From Streptomyces sp. NBRC 110028 (GTDB lineage Bacteria; Actinomycetota; Actinomycetes; Streptomycetales; Streptomycetaceae), in contig NZ_BBUZ01000022.1 of the NCBI RefSeq assembly GCF_001417735.1, forward strand, positions 620,001 to 684,000: 64,000 bases of DNA, in the 5' to 3' direction. Shown here piece by piece: positions 11,302-20,154 of this stretch. Numbering within the stretch: position 1 is the first letter of the stretch; each line of letters begins with the position of its first letter. The notes beneath the pieces are model-generated. The model had not been told where the DNA came from and ran no database searches. It worked only from the letters and a program-made list of their open reading frames with translations. The position numbers and the translations under genes were made by a program.

Positions 11302-12300
11302 TCAGATCGCCTCCAGCGCTTCCGTGGCTCCCTCCTTCTCGTGCTCCAGGGCGACGGCCGGACCGGCCGCGCAGACGGCCACCGGGGTGCCGTCGTCCGG
11401 CCGGACGGCCAGGAATCTGGCCGATCGGGCGTCCAGGACGTACGCCTGAGCCTCCGCCACATGGAAGTACATCCCGTGCAGCACCAGCCCTCCCTCCGCC
11501 ACCCGCCGCGCGACGCAGGCGTGCGCCATCAGATGCTCCAGTTGCTGCATCACGTTGATCAGCGCCAGCCGCTCCAGCTCGTCGGCCACCGGGCGGTCGG
11601 CCAGCGCGACCTCGCCGCGCCCCAGCCGCCCGATCCGCTCCATGCGCGCCAGCCCCGGCCTGCCGTGGCGCAGCCAGCGCGCCAGCGGCGTCTGTGCTCC
11701 GGGTGGCGCGGCCGACGAGCCGAGCAGTGCCTGCATCGCCCCGCATCCGGAGTGTCCGCACACCGTGATGCTGCTGACCCTCAGCACTTCCACCGCGTAC
11801 TCGATGGCCGCTCCCACCGAATCGCAGGCGGCATCCTCGCCGGGAGGCGGCACCAGATTGCCCACATTGCGCACGGTGAACAGATCGCCGGGGCCACTGG
11901 AGGTGATCATGCTGGTCACCAGCCGGGAGTCGGCGCAGGTGAGGAACAACTGGGTGGGCCGCTGTCCCTCCCGGGCGAGCCGCGCCAGCTCGGCGCGCAC
12001 CAAAGGCGCGGTGTTGCGCTGGAAGGCACTCACCCCGCCCAGCAGCTGCCCCGTGCCGCCCCCGGGGTCGTGTCCGGCCCGGGCCGCCGGAGTGGGGCGG
12101 GTGCAGTGGTGGTTGCGCCAGGGCGTCCATGGGCGGCAGGGGGGTGCGCCGGCCGGCTCGGCGGCCGGCTGGCCCGGCCGGTTGACGAGGCGCAGCGAGA
12201 CGAGGACGACGACCGCGATCCCGGCGAGCGCGACGGCCATCAGCCCGGCGTGCAGCGGGGCCCCCGCCGCAAGCGCGATCTGGTCCAAGAGCTTCAACAT
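11302..12300 (-). CDS. beta-carbonic anhydrase with membrane anchor
   Basis: This 332-residue protein interconverts CO2 and bicarbonate. The beta-class zinc ligands and dyad are present: CADSR (Cys, Asp, Arg) and HSGCGAM (His, Cys). An N-terminal hydrophobic segment (about residues 15-38) and a basic, Pro-rich linker precede the catalytic domain, which starts near residue 75. It therefore looks membrane-tethered rather than soluble, and lacks the SulP transporter domain seen in some fusions. The ATG at 12300 has GGAGGAG seven bases upstream. Confidence 0.9.
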   Translation of the reverse strand: MLKLLDQIALAAGAPLHAGLMAVALAGIAVVVLVSLRLVNRPGQPAAEPAGAPPCRPWTPWRNHHCTRPTPAARAGHDPGGGTGQLLGGVSAFQRNTAPLVRAELARLAREGQRPTQLFLTCADSRLVTSMITSSGPGDLFTVRNVGNLVPPPGEDAACDSVGAAIEYAVEVLRVSSITVCGHSGCGAMQALLGSSAAPPGAQTPLARWLRHGRPGLARMERIGRLGRGEVALADRPVADELERLALINVMQQLEHLMAHACVARRVAEGGLVLHGMYFHVAEAQAYVLDARSARFLAVRPDDGTPVAVCAAGPAVALEHEKEGATEALEAI

Positions 12301-12436
12301 TCCCGTCTCCTCCGGGGCTTCGCGGTCGCGGACAAGGGCGCGGCCGTGGGTCACGGCGTACTGCGGTGCTGACTCCCAAGCGTTGGTAAATGAATCGTAA
12401 TGCCAGGTAAAGTCAATGGGAAGCCTTTTGAGGCAG

Positions 12437-12456
12437 AGAGGGGTGTTGCCCCCTCT
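12437..12456 (-). terminator. weak hairpin downstream of CooC-like gene
   Basis: AGAGGGG and CCCCTCT flank a 6-nt loop, 45 bp past the stop of the ATPase gene at 12501. The stem is short, so the call is tentative. Confidence 0.4.
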
Positions 12457-12500
12457 ATGGGGTGAATAGTCAGATGAGATGACTGTGCCGGGGCGGATGG

Positions 12501-13508
12501 CTAGGCAGGCGTGGGAGCGGTCTCCGCCGCCCGCCCGGCCAGAGCGGACTCGTCCAGGGCGAAGGCCGGGTCGACCTGTGCCGCCAGGTCGGCACCCGTC
12601 TTCGCGTTTCCCCAACTCTGAGCGTTCTTCAGGTGGAAGTGCACCATCTGGCGGGTGTAGCGCTGCCAGTCCCGCCGCTCGTAGGAGGCGTCCACCGCGT
12701 CGTGCAGGGTGCGCAGCGCCTCGCGGTTGGGCTCCTCCAGTTCCGCGAAGCGCGGTGCGCGGCCCTTCTCGATCGCCCGGACCCACTCGGAGTGGCCGAC
12801 GGTGATCAGCAGGTCGTCGCCCACTTCGGCGCGCAGAAAGGCGAGGTCGTCCGGGCCCTGCACCTTGTTGCCGACCACGCGCAGCGCCACGTCGAAATCG
12901 CGGGCGTACTCCTTGTACTGGCGGTAGACCGCGATGCCCTTGCGGGTGGGTTCGGCGACCAGGAACGTCATGTCGAAGCGGGTGAAGAGCCCGGAGGCGA
13001 AGGAGTCGCTGCCCGCTGTCATGTCGACGACCACGAACTCCCCGCGCCCGTCGACCAGATGGTTGAGGCACAGCTCGACCGCGCCGACCTTGGAGTGGTA
13101 GCAGGCGACGCCGAGATCGGACTCGGTGAAGGGCCCGGTCGCCATCAGCCGCACCTCCCCCTCCCCGAGCGGGACCGTCCGGGCGCACGCCTCGTAGACG
13201 GGGTTGTCCTCGCTGATCCGCAGCAGCCGCGACCCCTCACCGGGCGGCGTTGTCTTGATCATGGTCTCGGCGGAGGCGATCCGGGGGTTCGTCCCGCGCA
13301 AGTAGTCCTTGATCAGGGGAAGATGGGCGCCCATGGCGGGCAGTGCGGCGGTCTCCGCCTCGTCGAGCCCGAGTGCCGCGCCCAGATGCTGGTTGATGTC
13401 GGCGTCGACCGCGACGACGGGGGCTCGGGCGGCGGCGAGATGGCGGATGAACAGCGACGACAGCGTCGTCTTGCCGCTGCCACCCTTGCCTACGAAAGCG
13501 ATCTTCAT
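12501..13508 (-). CDS. CooC/ParA-like P-loop ATPase
   Basis: This 335-residue MinD/ParA-superfamily ATPase has the deviant Walker A GKGGSGKTT at residues 7-15. It has a VDADIN switch segment and a VVVDMTAGSD Walker B-like segment. The overall pattern is closest to CooC-type proteins, which help insert metal into carbon monoxide dehydrogenase, but no CODH or other metalloenzyme partner is in the window, so the client is unknown. It is divergent from the Fic-like gene with about 100 bp between the starts. Confidence 0.8.
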   Translation of the reverse strand: MKIAFVGKGGSGKTTLSSLFIRHLAAARAPVVAVDADINQHLGAALGLDEAETAALPAMGAHLPLIKDYLRGTNPRIASAETMIKTTPPGEGSRLLRISEDNPVYEACARTVPLGEGEVRLMATGPFTESDLGVACYHSKVGAVELCLNHLVDGRGEFVVVDMTAGSDSFASGLFTRFDMTFLVAEPTRKGIAVYRQYKEYARDFDVALRVVGNKVQGPDDLAFLRAEVGDDLLITVGHSEWVRAIEKGRAPRFAELEEPNREALRTLHDAVDASYERRDWQRYTRQMVHFHLKNAQSWGNAKTGADLAAQVDPAFALDESALAGRAAETAPTPA

Positions 13509-13610
13509 GTTCAGAAAGCGTAGGTGAGTGATCCTCTCCCGTGAGGGATTTACGTGAAGAAAACCACTCCAACGAGGGTCCTCGGGCCGTGGGTGCGTAG
13601 GGTCGTACTC

Positions 13611-14432
13611 ATGAGTACGTCAGCAGATCCGCTCGCCGCCCTGGCGGGGCTGCCCGGTGTGGCCGAGTCCGTGGAGGCCGTGCGGACGGCAGTGGACCGG
13701 GTCTACGGCCACCGGGTGATGCGCCGCCGCAGCAACGAGGTCACGTCCGAGGCGGCGCTGCGCGGCGCGCGTGGTTCCGCGGCGCTGGCCGGTGCCGACT
13801 GGGCGCTCGAAGAGGTCCGCCGCCGCACCGACTTCGGGGCCGAGGGCGAGCCGCACACGGTGGGTGCGGCGCTGCGGGTGACCGCCGAGGCCGGCCAGTT
13901 GCTGAGCGTCTGGCGGCAGTCGCCGCTGCGGGTGCTGGCCCGGCTGCATCTGGTCGCGGCCGGTGGAGCGGACGATGACGACAGAGTCGGACGGCCCCGG
14001 CTGGCGGGCGAACCGGTGCGGGAGCGGCTGGTCGGCCCCGAGCCGCCGGACGCCGACGAGGTGGCGGGCCGACTCGACGGGCTGGCGCGGCTGCTGCTCG
14101 CGGGCAGCGAGGCCCCGGCGCTGGTGACGGCGGCGGTGGTGCACGGGGAACTGCTCGCACTGCGGCCCTTCGCCTCGTACAACGGCCTGGTGGCGCGCGC
14201 GGCCGAGCGGATCGTGCTGGTCGGCAGCGGGCTGGACCCGAAATCCGTCTGCCCGGCGGAGGTGGGTCACGCGGAGCAGGGTGCCGCGGCGTGTGTGGCC
14301 GGGCTGGAGGGCTATGTGTCCGGGACGCCCGAGGGCATGGCGGCCTGGATAGCGCATTGCGGACGGTCGGTTGAGCTGGGCGTGCGGGAGAGCACGGCCG
14401 TGTGCGAGGCGATGCAGCGGGGAGCGGCCTGA
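13611..14432 (+). CDS. Fic-like protein with degenerate core motif
   Basis: This 273-residue protein has a helical segment, LRPFASYNGLVARAAERI (about residues 185-203), that aligns with the Fic core HPFxxGNGRxxR. The catalytic His position is Arg, the first Gly is Tyr, and the nucleotide-contacting Arg is Leu, so canonical AMP transfer is unlikely. Upstream, RRRSNEVTSEAALRGARGSAALAG fits the N-terminal helical part of Fic-like proteins. Homologs are often labelled 'oxidoreductase', but I see no nucleotide-cofactor motif to support that. It starts at ATG 13611; a hairpin follows at 14472. Confidence 0.6.
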   Translation: MSTSADPLAALAGLPGVAESVEAVRTAVDRVYGHRVMRRRSNEVTSEAALRGARGSAALAGADWALEEVRRRTDFGAEGEPHTVGAALRVTAEAGQLLSVWRQSPLRVLARLHLVAAGGADDDDRVGRPRLAGEPVRERLVGPEPPDADEVAGRLDGLARLLLAGSEAPALVTAAVVHGELLALRPFASYNGLVARAAERIVLVGSGLDPKSVCPAEVGHAEQGAAACVAGLEGYVSGTPEGMAAWIAHCGRSVELGVRESTAVCEAMQRGAA

Positions 14433-14755
14433 GGCCGTCCGGGGCGAGGAGGCCCGGGCCCGGACAGAGTTGCGGCGGCACCACGGGGGTGCCGCCGCTG
14501 GCACGTCCGCCGGGTTACCAGTGCGTGCACGGAAATTCGCCCATCAGGTCGGGATCTTCGCCCGTCACCTGGTGCGGCTGGCCCGTAATCGACGGGTCGG
14601 CGTCGCGTGGGTGCCCGGCATCCATGCTCGGTCCGTGGGGCCTGGTGCGTCTGGGGAGATCCTCCCGGATACCCCTGGTCTCGCGGGCCGTCGATTCCTT
14701 TCTACTCCTGCGCGAAGCCAAGCGGAACCCCTCCACGCAGATCTTTGTGGCCAGG
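14433..14755. other. intergenic region after Fic-like gene
   Basis: It holds the terminator hairpin at 14472-14498. The remainder contains only short unsupported frames. A 73-codon minus-strand frame (14515-14736) follows the HAD gene but has no recognisable family. Confidence 0.5.
14472..14498 (+). terminator. hairpin terminator after Fic-like gene
   Basis: A perfect 11-bp stem, GCGGCGGCACC with GGTGCCGCCGC, closes a 5-nt loop 40 bp after the stop. Confidence 0.75.
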
Positions 14756-15592
14756 TCAAACCCGGGTATAAGGGGCGCGCCGCCGGCTGGCGTACCACAC
14801 CAGACCGGCAGTGGCGGCGGCAGCGCCCACCGCGGCGACCGCGGCCAGGACCGGCCTCGGCGGCATGGACAGTGAGGGCAGTCGCTGCTTCAGTCGCACC
14901 GGGCGGTCGAAGGAGAGGACCGGCCAGCCGCGGGCGACCGCTTCGCGGCGCAGGGCCCGGTCAGGATTCACCGCGTGCGGATGGCCGACGGACTCCAGCA
15001 TGGGCAGGTCCGTCCCCGAATCGCTGTAGGCGTAGCAGCGCGACAAGTCGTACCCCTCGGACTCGGCCAGCTCGGCGATCGCCTTCGCCTTCGTCGGCCC
15101 GTAGGCGTAGTACTCGACTTCCCCGGTGAAGACCCCGTCCTCGACGACCATGCGCGTGGCCACCACCCGGTCCGCGCCCAGCAACTCGCCGATCGGCTCC
15201 ACGACCTCCGCACCCGAGGTGCTGACGATCACCACATCGCGTCCTGCGGCGTGATGCTCCTCGATGAGGGAAGCCGCCTCGTCATAGATGATGGGATCGA
15301 TCAGATCGTGCAGAGTCTCCGCGACGATCTCCTTCACCAGTTGGACATTCCAGCCGCGGCAGAGTGCCGAGAGGTACTCGCGCAACCGTTCCATCTGGTC
15401 GTGATCGGCGCGGCCGGCGAGGAAGACGAACTGGGCATAAGCAGTACGCAGTACGGCTCGACGGTTGATCAGCCCACCCCGGTAGAAGGACTTGCTGAAG
15501 GTGAGCGTGCTTGACTTCGCAATGACCGTCTTGTCCAGGTCAAAGAAGGCGGCTGTCCGGGGCAAGGAGTGGTTTTCCACGACGCCGAGCAT
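14756..15592 (-). CDS. HAD-IB family phosphatase
   Basis: This 278-residue HAD-superfamily subclass IB hydrolase is related to SerB phosphoserine phosphatases. Motif I is FFDLDKT (two Asp), motif II is VIVSTSG, the Lys lies in GPTKAKA, and motif III is DSGTDLPML. A single hydrophobic segment near the C-terminus (about residues 245-268), followed by RRR, suggests membrane anchoring. As I recall, the Streptomyces homolog next to ssd is annotated as morphological-differentiation-associated; its substrate is unknown. The start is placed at ATG 15592, where family similarity begins; the ribosome-binding site is weak and in-frame ATGs at 15604, 15658 and 15667 are alternatives. Confidence 0.82.
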   Translation of the reverse strand: MLGVVENHSLPRTAAFFDLDKTVIAKSSTLTFSKSFYRGGLINRRAVLRTAYAQFVFLAGRADHDQMERLREYLSALCRGWNVQLVKEIVAETLHDLIDPIIYDEAASLIEEHHAAGRDVVIVSTSGAEVVEPIGELLGADRVVATRMVVEDGVFTGEVEYYAYGPTKAKAIAELAESEGYDLSRCYAYSDSGTDLPMLESVGHPHAVNPDRALRREAVARGWPVLSFDRPVRLKQRLPSLSMPPRPVLAAVAAVGAAAATAGLVWYASRRRAPYTRV

Positions 15593-15623
15593 AGGGCCCA
15601 CCATTCGGCGTAAGCTCAGGCGC

Positions 15624-15761
15624 GTGGGTTTGCCTGAGAAGGCTCTCGGGTACACCATGGAAGTCACGGATCGTTCGCGACCGTGCTAACCCGGCCCGAC
15701 TCCTCCCCCCCCGAGTCGGCCGTGGGGACGACCCCCGCTCTCCCCCCCGGCGGGGGTCGTC
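15624..15761 (+). ncRNA. candidate small RNA or leader transcript
   Basis: A strong hairpin ends this segment, although both flanking genes point away from it, so a short rightward transcript is implied. It contains a 21-codon frame starting GTG at 15624 and ending TAA at 15687-15689 (final residues TDRSRPC), which could be a leader peptide. I recall, without being able to check, that a small RNA was reported in the equivalent interval of S. coelicolor. The 5' end given is a guess; no promoter was pinned down. Confidence 0.4.
15727..15761. terminator. hairpin between divergent genes
   Basis: GACGACCCCCG and CGGGGGTCGTC form a perfect 11-bp stem around a C-rich 13-nt loop. Confidence 0.75.
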
Positions 15762-15844
15762 GCATGTCCGGACGCCTTTTCGGTGCTTTCACGAGATCTT
15801 TCTCCCCTCATCCGGGCCTGGGCGACTTCTGCTCCCCGACAGCC

Positions 15845-15874
15845 TGAACGGTTACTGTGCGTAATCGCTAGACT
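15845..15874 (+). promoter_or_regulatory. possible vegetative promoter of the tad operon
   Basis: TGAACG and TAGACT are separated by 18 bp, resembling the HrdB-type TTGACN / TAGRRT pattern. The predicted start of transcription would be about 165 bp upstream of ssd. Confidence 0.35.
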
Positions 15875-16046
15875 GCACTCCGGAAGTCACTGGTTTAGGT
15901 GACTGGGATATTCACAACTGATGAGTTGTCCACGGTTTTGGACCAAGATCCCCAAGATTTTCAGGATCGCGACACGGTGATTCTCCGCGTTGTTTGCACT
16001 CGCCGTTCGCGTGAGTGAGAGCGCGTAACGATATGGGGAGGGGATC

Positions 16047-17159
16047 GTGACTGCATCCATCACACCGGAACGGTCATCACCGGCAGAAGGACAACGCGGC
16101 AGACCGCTGATCATCACCGAGGACGAAGAGCTTCTCGACGATCTGCTGAGGCTGTGCGCCGCAGCCGGGGCCGAAGCCGAAGTGGCCCATGGCGCGCCCA
16201 CACGCCGGGGCAGTTGGGAAGGCGCGCCGCTGATTCTCGTCGGGGACGACGCGGCGGCCGGGCTCCGCGGCCGCGTCCGCAGAGCGGGCGTGCTGCTCAT
16301 CGGGCGCGATCTCGACGACCACGGCATCTGGCGCCGGGCGGTGGATCTCGGCGCCGACAATGTGGCCTTCCTGCCCGATGCCGAGACCTGGCTCGTGGAC
16401 CGGATCGCCGATGTGGCGGAGGGAGTTGGCCGGCAGGCGGTCACCATCGGGGTCATCGGAGGCCGTGGCGGGGCCGGAGCCTCCACCCTCGCCTGCGCCC
16501 TGGCCGTCACGGCGGCCCGCTCGGGGCGGCGCACCATGCTCATCGACGGCGATCCACTGGGCGGTGGCCTCGACGTGCTGCTCGGCGGTGAGGGGGCGGA
16601 GGGGCTGCGCTGGCCCGCCTTCGCCGAATCGCGTGGCCGAGTCGCCGGGAGCGCGCTGGAGGAGTCGCTGCCCGAGTTGCATTCCCTGCGGGTGCTGAGC
16701 TGGGACAGGGGGGATTCGGTCGTCATCCCGCCCTCGGCGATGCGCGCCGTGCTGGCCGCGGCCCGGCGGCGCGGCGGGGTCGTGGTGGTGGATCTTCCGC
16801 GCCGGGTGGACGAGGCGGCCGCCGAGGCACTCGCCCAGGTGGACCTCGGTCTGCTGGTCGTCCCTGCGGAACTGCGCGCCGTCGCGGCCGCCCACCGGGT
16901 GGCGTCCACGGTGAGCATGGTGCTGAGCGATCTGCGCGCGGTGGTGCGGGGTCCCTGCGGGCCGGAGCTGGACGACGAGGAGATCGCACGGCTGCTCGGG
17001 CTGCCACTGGCCGGTCAACTGCCTCCGGATCCCGGGCTGCTGGACGCACACGACGGAGGCGAGCCCCCGGGCGGCAGCGCGCGCGGCCCGCTGGGCCGGT
17101 TCTGTGCCGAATTCTGGGCACGGGCCCTGCCCGGCGCGACGGGGGGTGTCACCGCATGA
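16047..17159 (+). CDS. ssd: Ssd / TadZ-CpaE-like pilus assembly ATPase-fold protein
   Basis: This 370-residue MinD-superfamily protein heads the Tad operon. An N-terminal receiver-like region (about 1-120) precedes a MinD-like domain. Its Walker A is GGRGGAGAST, in which both lysines of the canonical KGGxGKT are replaced (Arg and Ala). That pattern is typical of actinobacterial Ssd proteins, so ATP hydrolysis is doubtful. TadZ/CpaE proteins localise Tad secretion machinery; the mycobacterial Ssd homolog affects septation. The GTG at 16047 follows GGGGAGGGG. The stop overlaps tadA as ATGA. Confidence 0.85.
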   Translation: MTASITPERSSPAEGQRGRPLIITEDEELLDDLLRLCAAAGAEAEVAHGAPTRRGSWEGAPLILVGDDAAAGLRGRVRRAGVLLIGRDLDDHGIWRRAVDLGADNVAFLPDAETWLVDRIADVAEGVGRQAVTIGVIGGRGGAGASTLACALAVTAARSGRRTMLIDGDPLGGGLDVLLGGEGAEGLRWPAFAESRGRVAGSALEESLPELHSLRVLSWDRGDSVVIPPSAMRAVLAAARRRGGVVVVDLPRRVDEAAAEALAQVDLGLLVVPAELRAVAAAHRVASTVSMVLSDLRAVVRGPCGPELDDEEIARLLGLPLAGQLPPDPGLLDAHDGGEPPGGSARGPLGRFCAEFWARALPGATGGVTA

Positions 17160-18322
17160 GCGTCGAAACCCCTGACCTGCTGGACGCGGTGCGGTTGCGG
17201 CTGGCGGAGAGCGGCGCGGAGCCGACTCCCGCCCGGGTGGCGGCCGCGCTGCGCGAGGAGGGGCGGCTGCTGGGCGACACCGAAGTGCTCGGCGTGGTCG
17301 CCGCCCTGCGCTCCGAACTGGTCGGCACCGGCCCCCTGGAGCCGCTGCTCGCCGCGCCCGACGTCACGGACGTGCTGGTCACCGCCCCCGACGAGGTGTG
17401 GGTGGACCGCGGCGCGGGGCTTGAGCGGACGGCCGTCGCCTTCGCCGACGCGGCCGCCGTGCGCAGGCTCGCCCAGCGGCTCGCCGCGGTGGCCGGGCGG
17501 CGGCTGGACGACGCCCGGCCGTGGGTGGACGCCCGGCTGCCGGACGGGACAAGGCTGCACGCGGTGCTCCCACCGGTGGCCGTCGGATCCACCTGCCTGT
17601 CGCTGCGGGTGGTGCGTCCGCGGGCGTTCTCCCTCACCGAGCTGGTGGCCGCCGGGACCGTGCCGCCCGGCGGTGCGGAGCTGCTGCGGGCCATGCTGGA
17701 CGCCCGGCTGTCGTACGTGGTGAGCGGGGGCACCGGGTCAGGCAAGACGACGCTGCTCAGCACCCTCCTGGGGCTGGTCGGCAGGGAGGAGCGGATCGTC
17801 CTCGCCGAGGACTCGGCGGAGTTGCGGCCCGACCATCCCCATGTGGTCCGGCTGGAGACCCGCCCCGCCAACCAGGAGGGCCGGGGCCAGGTCACCCTGC
17901 GGGACCTGGTGCGCCAAGCGCTGCGGATGCGGCCCGACCGGCTCGTGGTCGGTGAGGTCCGCGGCCCCGAGGTCACCGATCTCCTGGGCGCGCTGAACAC
18001 CGGCCACGAAGGCGGCTGCGGCACCGTCCACGCCAATACGGCGGGGGACGTACCGGCCCGGCTGGAGGCGCTGGGCTCGACCGCGGGCCTGGACCGGGCC
18101 GCGCTGCACAGCCAGTTGGCGGCCGCCCTGTCGGTCGTGGTCCATCTGGTGCGGGACCGCGGTGGACGGCGCAGGATCGCCGAGCTGCACGTGCTGGACC
18201 GGGACCGCGCGGGCTTCGTCACCACCGTGCCGGCCGCCGTATGGAGCCCGCGGGGCTTCGAGCGGGCGGCGGGCTGGCAGCGGCTCCAGCGCCTGTGCGG
18301 ACGAGGCGGAGGCGCGTCATGA
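17156..18322 (+). CDS. tadA: TadA/CpaF-type secretion ATPase
   Basis: This 388-residue cytoplasmic secretion-superfamily ATPase powers Flp pilus assembly. The N-terminal domain is followed by Walker A GGTGSGKTT (about residues 192-200), an Asp box with EDSAEL and a Walker B region with LVVGEVRG. The His box GCGTVHAN follows. It is fused by ATGA overlaps to ssd upstream and tadB downstream, so stoichiometry is probably set by translational coupling. The protein is slightly shorter than proteobacterial CpaF. Confidence 0.93.
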   Translation: MSVETPDLLDAVRLRLAESGAEPTPARVAAALREEGRLLGDTEVLGVVAALRSELVGTGPLEPLLAAPDVTDVLVTAPDEVWVDRGAGLERTAVAFADAAAVRRLAQRLAAVAGRRLDDARPWVDARLPDGTRLHAVLPPVAVGSTCLSLRVVRPRAFSLTELVAAGTVPPGGAELLRAMLDARLSYVVSGGTGSGKTTLLSTLLGLVGREERIVLAEDSAELRPDHPHVVRLETRPANQEGRGQVTLRDLVRQALRMRPDRLVVGEVRGPEVTDLLGALNTGHEGGCGTVHANTAGDVPARLEALGSTAGLDRAALHSQLAAALSVVVHLVRDRGGRRRIAELHVLDRDRAGFVTTVPAAVWSPRGFERAAGWQRLQRLCGRGGGAS

Positions 18323-19239
18323 CCGGCACCGGAGGGAACCCCGGGGCGCTGAGCCTCGGCGCGGCCTTGCTGTGCGCGGCGGTGGCCGCGTGGCTGCTCT
18401 CCGCGCGGGACCGGGAACTGCGCCGGGCCAGGCTGCTGTTCGCGGGTGGCGGGCCCGCCGCGCCCACCGGGCCGGACCCGGCGCGGCGGCTGTCCGAGAC
18501 GGCCGCCTGGCTCAAGGAGCGCTGGCGGGTCACGTACGGCGGGCGGATGGGGCGTGAGCTGCTGTGCCTGCCGCTGGGTTGCGTGCTCGCGGTGCTCGGC
18601 GCGTCGGTCCTGCCGCTGTTCGCCGCGGTGGCGGCCGTGCCGTTGGTCGGCCGCTGGCTGCGGGCCCGGGAGCGTGGCCGGGCGCGTGACCGGCGTGCGG
18701 CGGGAGTGATCGAGCTGTGCGGCACGGTGGCGGGCGAGCTGCGGGCCGGGCGGCAGCCCGGCGAGGCACTGCTGTCCGTGCCCTCGGGAGACCTGGGGGA
18801 GCGATGGGGACTGGTGTCCGCCGCCGCCAGGTTCGGCGGGGATGTGCCCGAGGCGTTGCGCAGGGCGGCCCGGCAGCCGGGCGCGGAGGGGCTGACCGGG
18901 GTCGCGGCCTGCTGGCAGGTGGCCGTCGACGAGGGCGCGGGGCTTGCCACCGGGCTCGACCGGGTGGCCTCGGCGCTGCGCGCCGAGCGCGCGCAGCGGG
19001 AGACGCTGCGCGCCAGGCTGGCGGGACCCAAGGTCACTGTCGTGGTGCTGGCCGTGCTGCCGGTCTTCGGGCTGGTGATGGGTTCCGCGCTGGGCACCGA
19101 GCCGCTGCATCAGCTTCTGCACACCCCGGTCGGGCTGGGCTGTCTGCTGGGCGGCTGCTTGCTGGAGTGGGCGGGGTTCGCCTGGCTCAGACGGTCGACG
19201 CGGGCGGCGCTCGCTCCCGGGAAGGCCGTCGGCCGATGA
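18319..19239 (+). CDS. tadB: TadB-like pilus inner-membrane protein
   Basis: This 306-residue type II secretion F-family membrane protein serves as the platform on which TadA acts. Hydrophobic segments lie near residues 7-25, 85-115, 235-260 and 268-290. The cytoplasmic T2SSF-type helical part contains GELRAGRQPGEAL. The ATG at 18319 overlaps the tadA stop and its own stop overlaps tadC. Confidence 0.87.
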   Translation: MTGTGGNPGALSLGAALLCAAVAAWLLSARDRELRRARLLFAGGGPAAPTGPDPARRLSETAAWLKERWRVTYGGRMGRELLCLPLGCVLAVLGASVLPLFAAVAAVPLVGRWLRARERGRARDRRAAGVIELCGTVAGELRAGRQPGEALLSVPSGDLGERWGLVSAAARFGGDVPEALRRAARQPGAEGLTGVAACWQVAVDEGAGLATGLDRVASALRAERAQRETLRARLAGPKVTVVVLAVLPVFGLVMGSALGTEPLHQLLHTPVGLGCLLGGCLLEWAGFAWLRRSTRAALAPGKAVGR

Positions 19240-20081
19240 GCGCCGCCCTTGTCCACAGGCTGGGGATCGCGTTGTCCCTCATGGCCGCCGTCGCGTATGT
19301 GGCGATGGCGGTGGTGGAGGCCCGGCGGGACCGTACCGCCGGGCGGCGTCTGGCGGCGCTGCTGCCGGGCGGGCGAGCGGATGCGGAACCGGACACCGGT
19401 GCGGCCCGGCGGCGGGGCAAGGCCTGGGAGCGCCGGCGTGCCCGGGTGGACGAGTGCGCGGTCCTGGCCTGGGTGGTCTCGCTCGGTGTCCTGCTGGCCG
19501 CTGTCGTCCTCGTCGGAGGACCACTGGGGTGGGTTTCGGGGCCGGCGGCCGCGTATGGCGTCCGGCGGTGGCAGCGGCGGCAGGCCGCCGCCGCGCGGTC
19601 CCGCGGCCGGTCCGGTGGCGCGGGCGGCCAGGAGGCCGAAGCGGTGCGGCAGCTCCCACTCGCCGCCGACCTGCTGGCGGCCTGTCTGGCCGCCGGGGCG
19701 GACCCGCGCACGGCGGCGGACGCGGTGGGCAAGTCGCTCGGCGGCCCGGTCGGCGAGCGGCTGGTCCGGACCGCCGCGGAGCTGCGGCTGGGAGGCGATC
19801 CCGCCGACGCCTGGGGGCGGTTTGGCGCATTGCCCGGCGCGCAAGGGCTGGCACGCGCCCTGGAGCACGCCGGGACCACGGGCGCCCCGGCGGTGGAGCC
19901 GGTGTCCCGGCTCGCCGCCGACAGCCGCGCCGAGCAGGAGAGGGAAGCGGGCCGACGCGCCGATCGGGCGAGCGTGCTGGCCACCGCCCCGCTCGGGGCC
20001 TGCTTCCTGCCCGCGTATCTGCTGATCGGTGTGGCCCCGGTGATGACCGGGCTGGCGGGCGGCCTGGCGGGCCACACCTGA
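19236..20081 (+). CDS. tadC: TadC-like pilus inner-membrane protein
   Basis: This 281-residue second F-family membrane component has hydrophobic segments near residues 10-27, 80-105 and at the C-terminus (about 250-275). It has the family's small-residue helical core LAADLLAACLAAGADPRTAADAVG. It presumably pairs with TadB. The coding sequence contains a perfect DnaA-box-like TTGTCCACA at 19249-19257. The ATG at 19236 overlaps the tadB stop. Confidence 0.87.
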   Translation: MSAALVHRLGIALSLMAAVAYVAMAVVEARRDRTAGRRLAALLPGGRADAEPDTGAARRRGKAWERRRARVDECAVLAWVVSLGVLLAAVVLVGGPLGWVSGPAAAYGVRRWQRRQAAAARSRGRSGGAGGQEAEAVRQLPLAADLLAACLAAGADPRTAADAVGKSLGGPVGERLVRTAAELRLGGDPADAWGRFGALPGAQGLARALEHAGTTGAPAVEPVSRLAADSRAEQEREAGRRADRASVLATAPLGACFLPAYLLIGVAPVMTGLAGGLAGHT

Positions 20082-20154
20082 GCAGGGCGCCTCGGCCCGG
20101 TGCGGCACGAGGGGCCCGTATGTACGGCACATGACAGCTACGAGGGGGATCGAG

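Larger units (their letters stand above)
15593..16046. other. 454-bp divergent regulatory region, HAD gene to ssd
   Basis: It contains a short open frame (15624-15689), a strong terminator-like hairpin (15727-15761), a plausible vegetative promoter (15845-15874) and a DnaA-box-like TTGTCCACG at 15926-15934. A terminator between divergent genes suggests a short independent transcript. Confidence 0.6.

Noticed and set aside
14515-14736. 73-codon minus-strand frame after the HAD gene
   Set aside because: Starts with GTG and has no known family; Arg/Pro-rich composition fits a chance frame.
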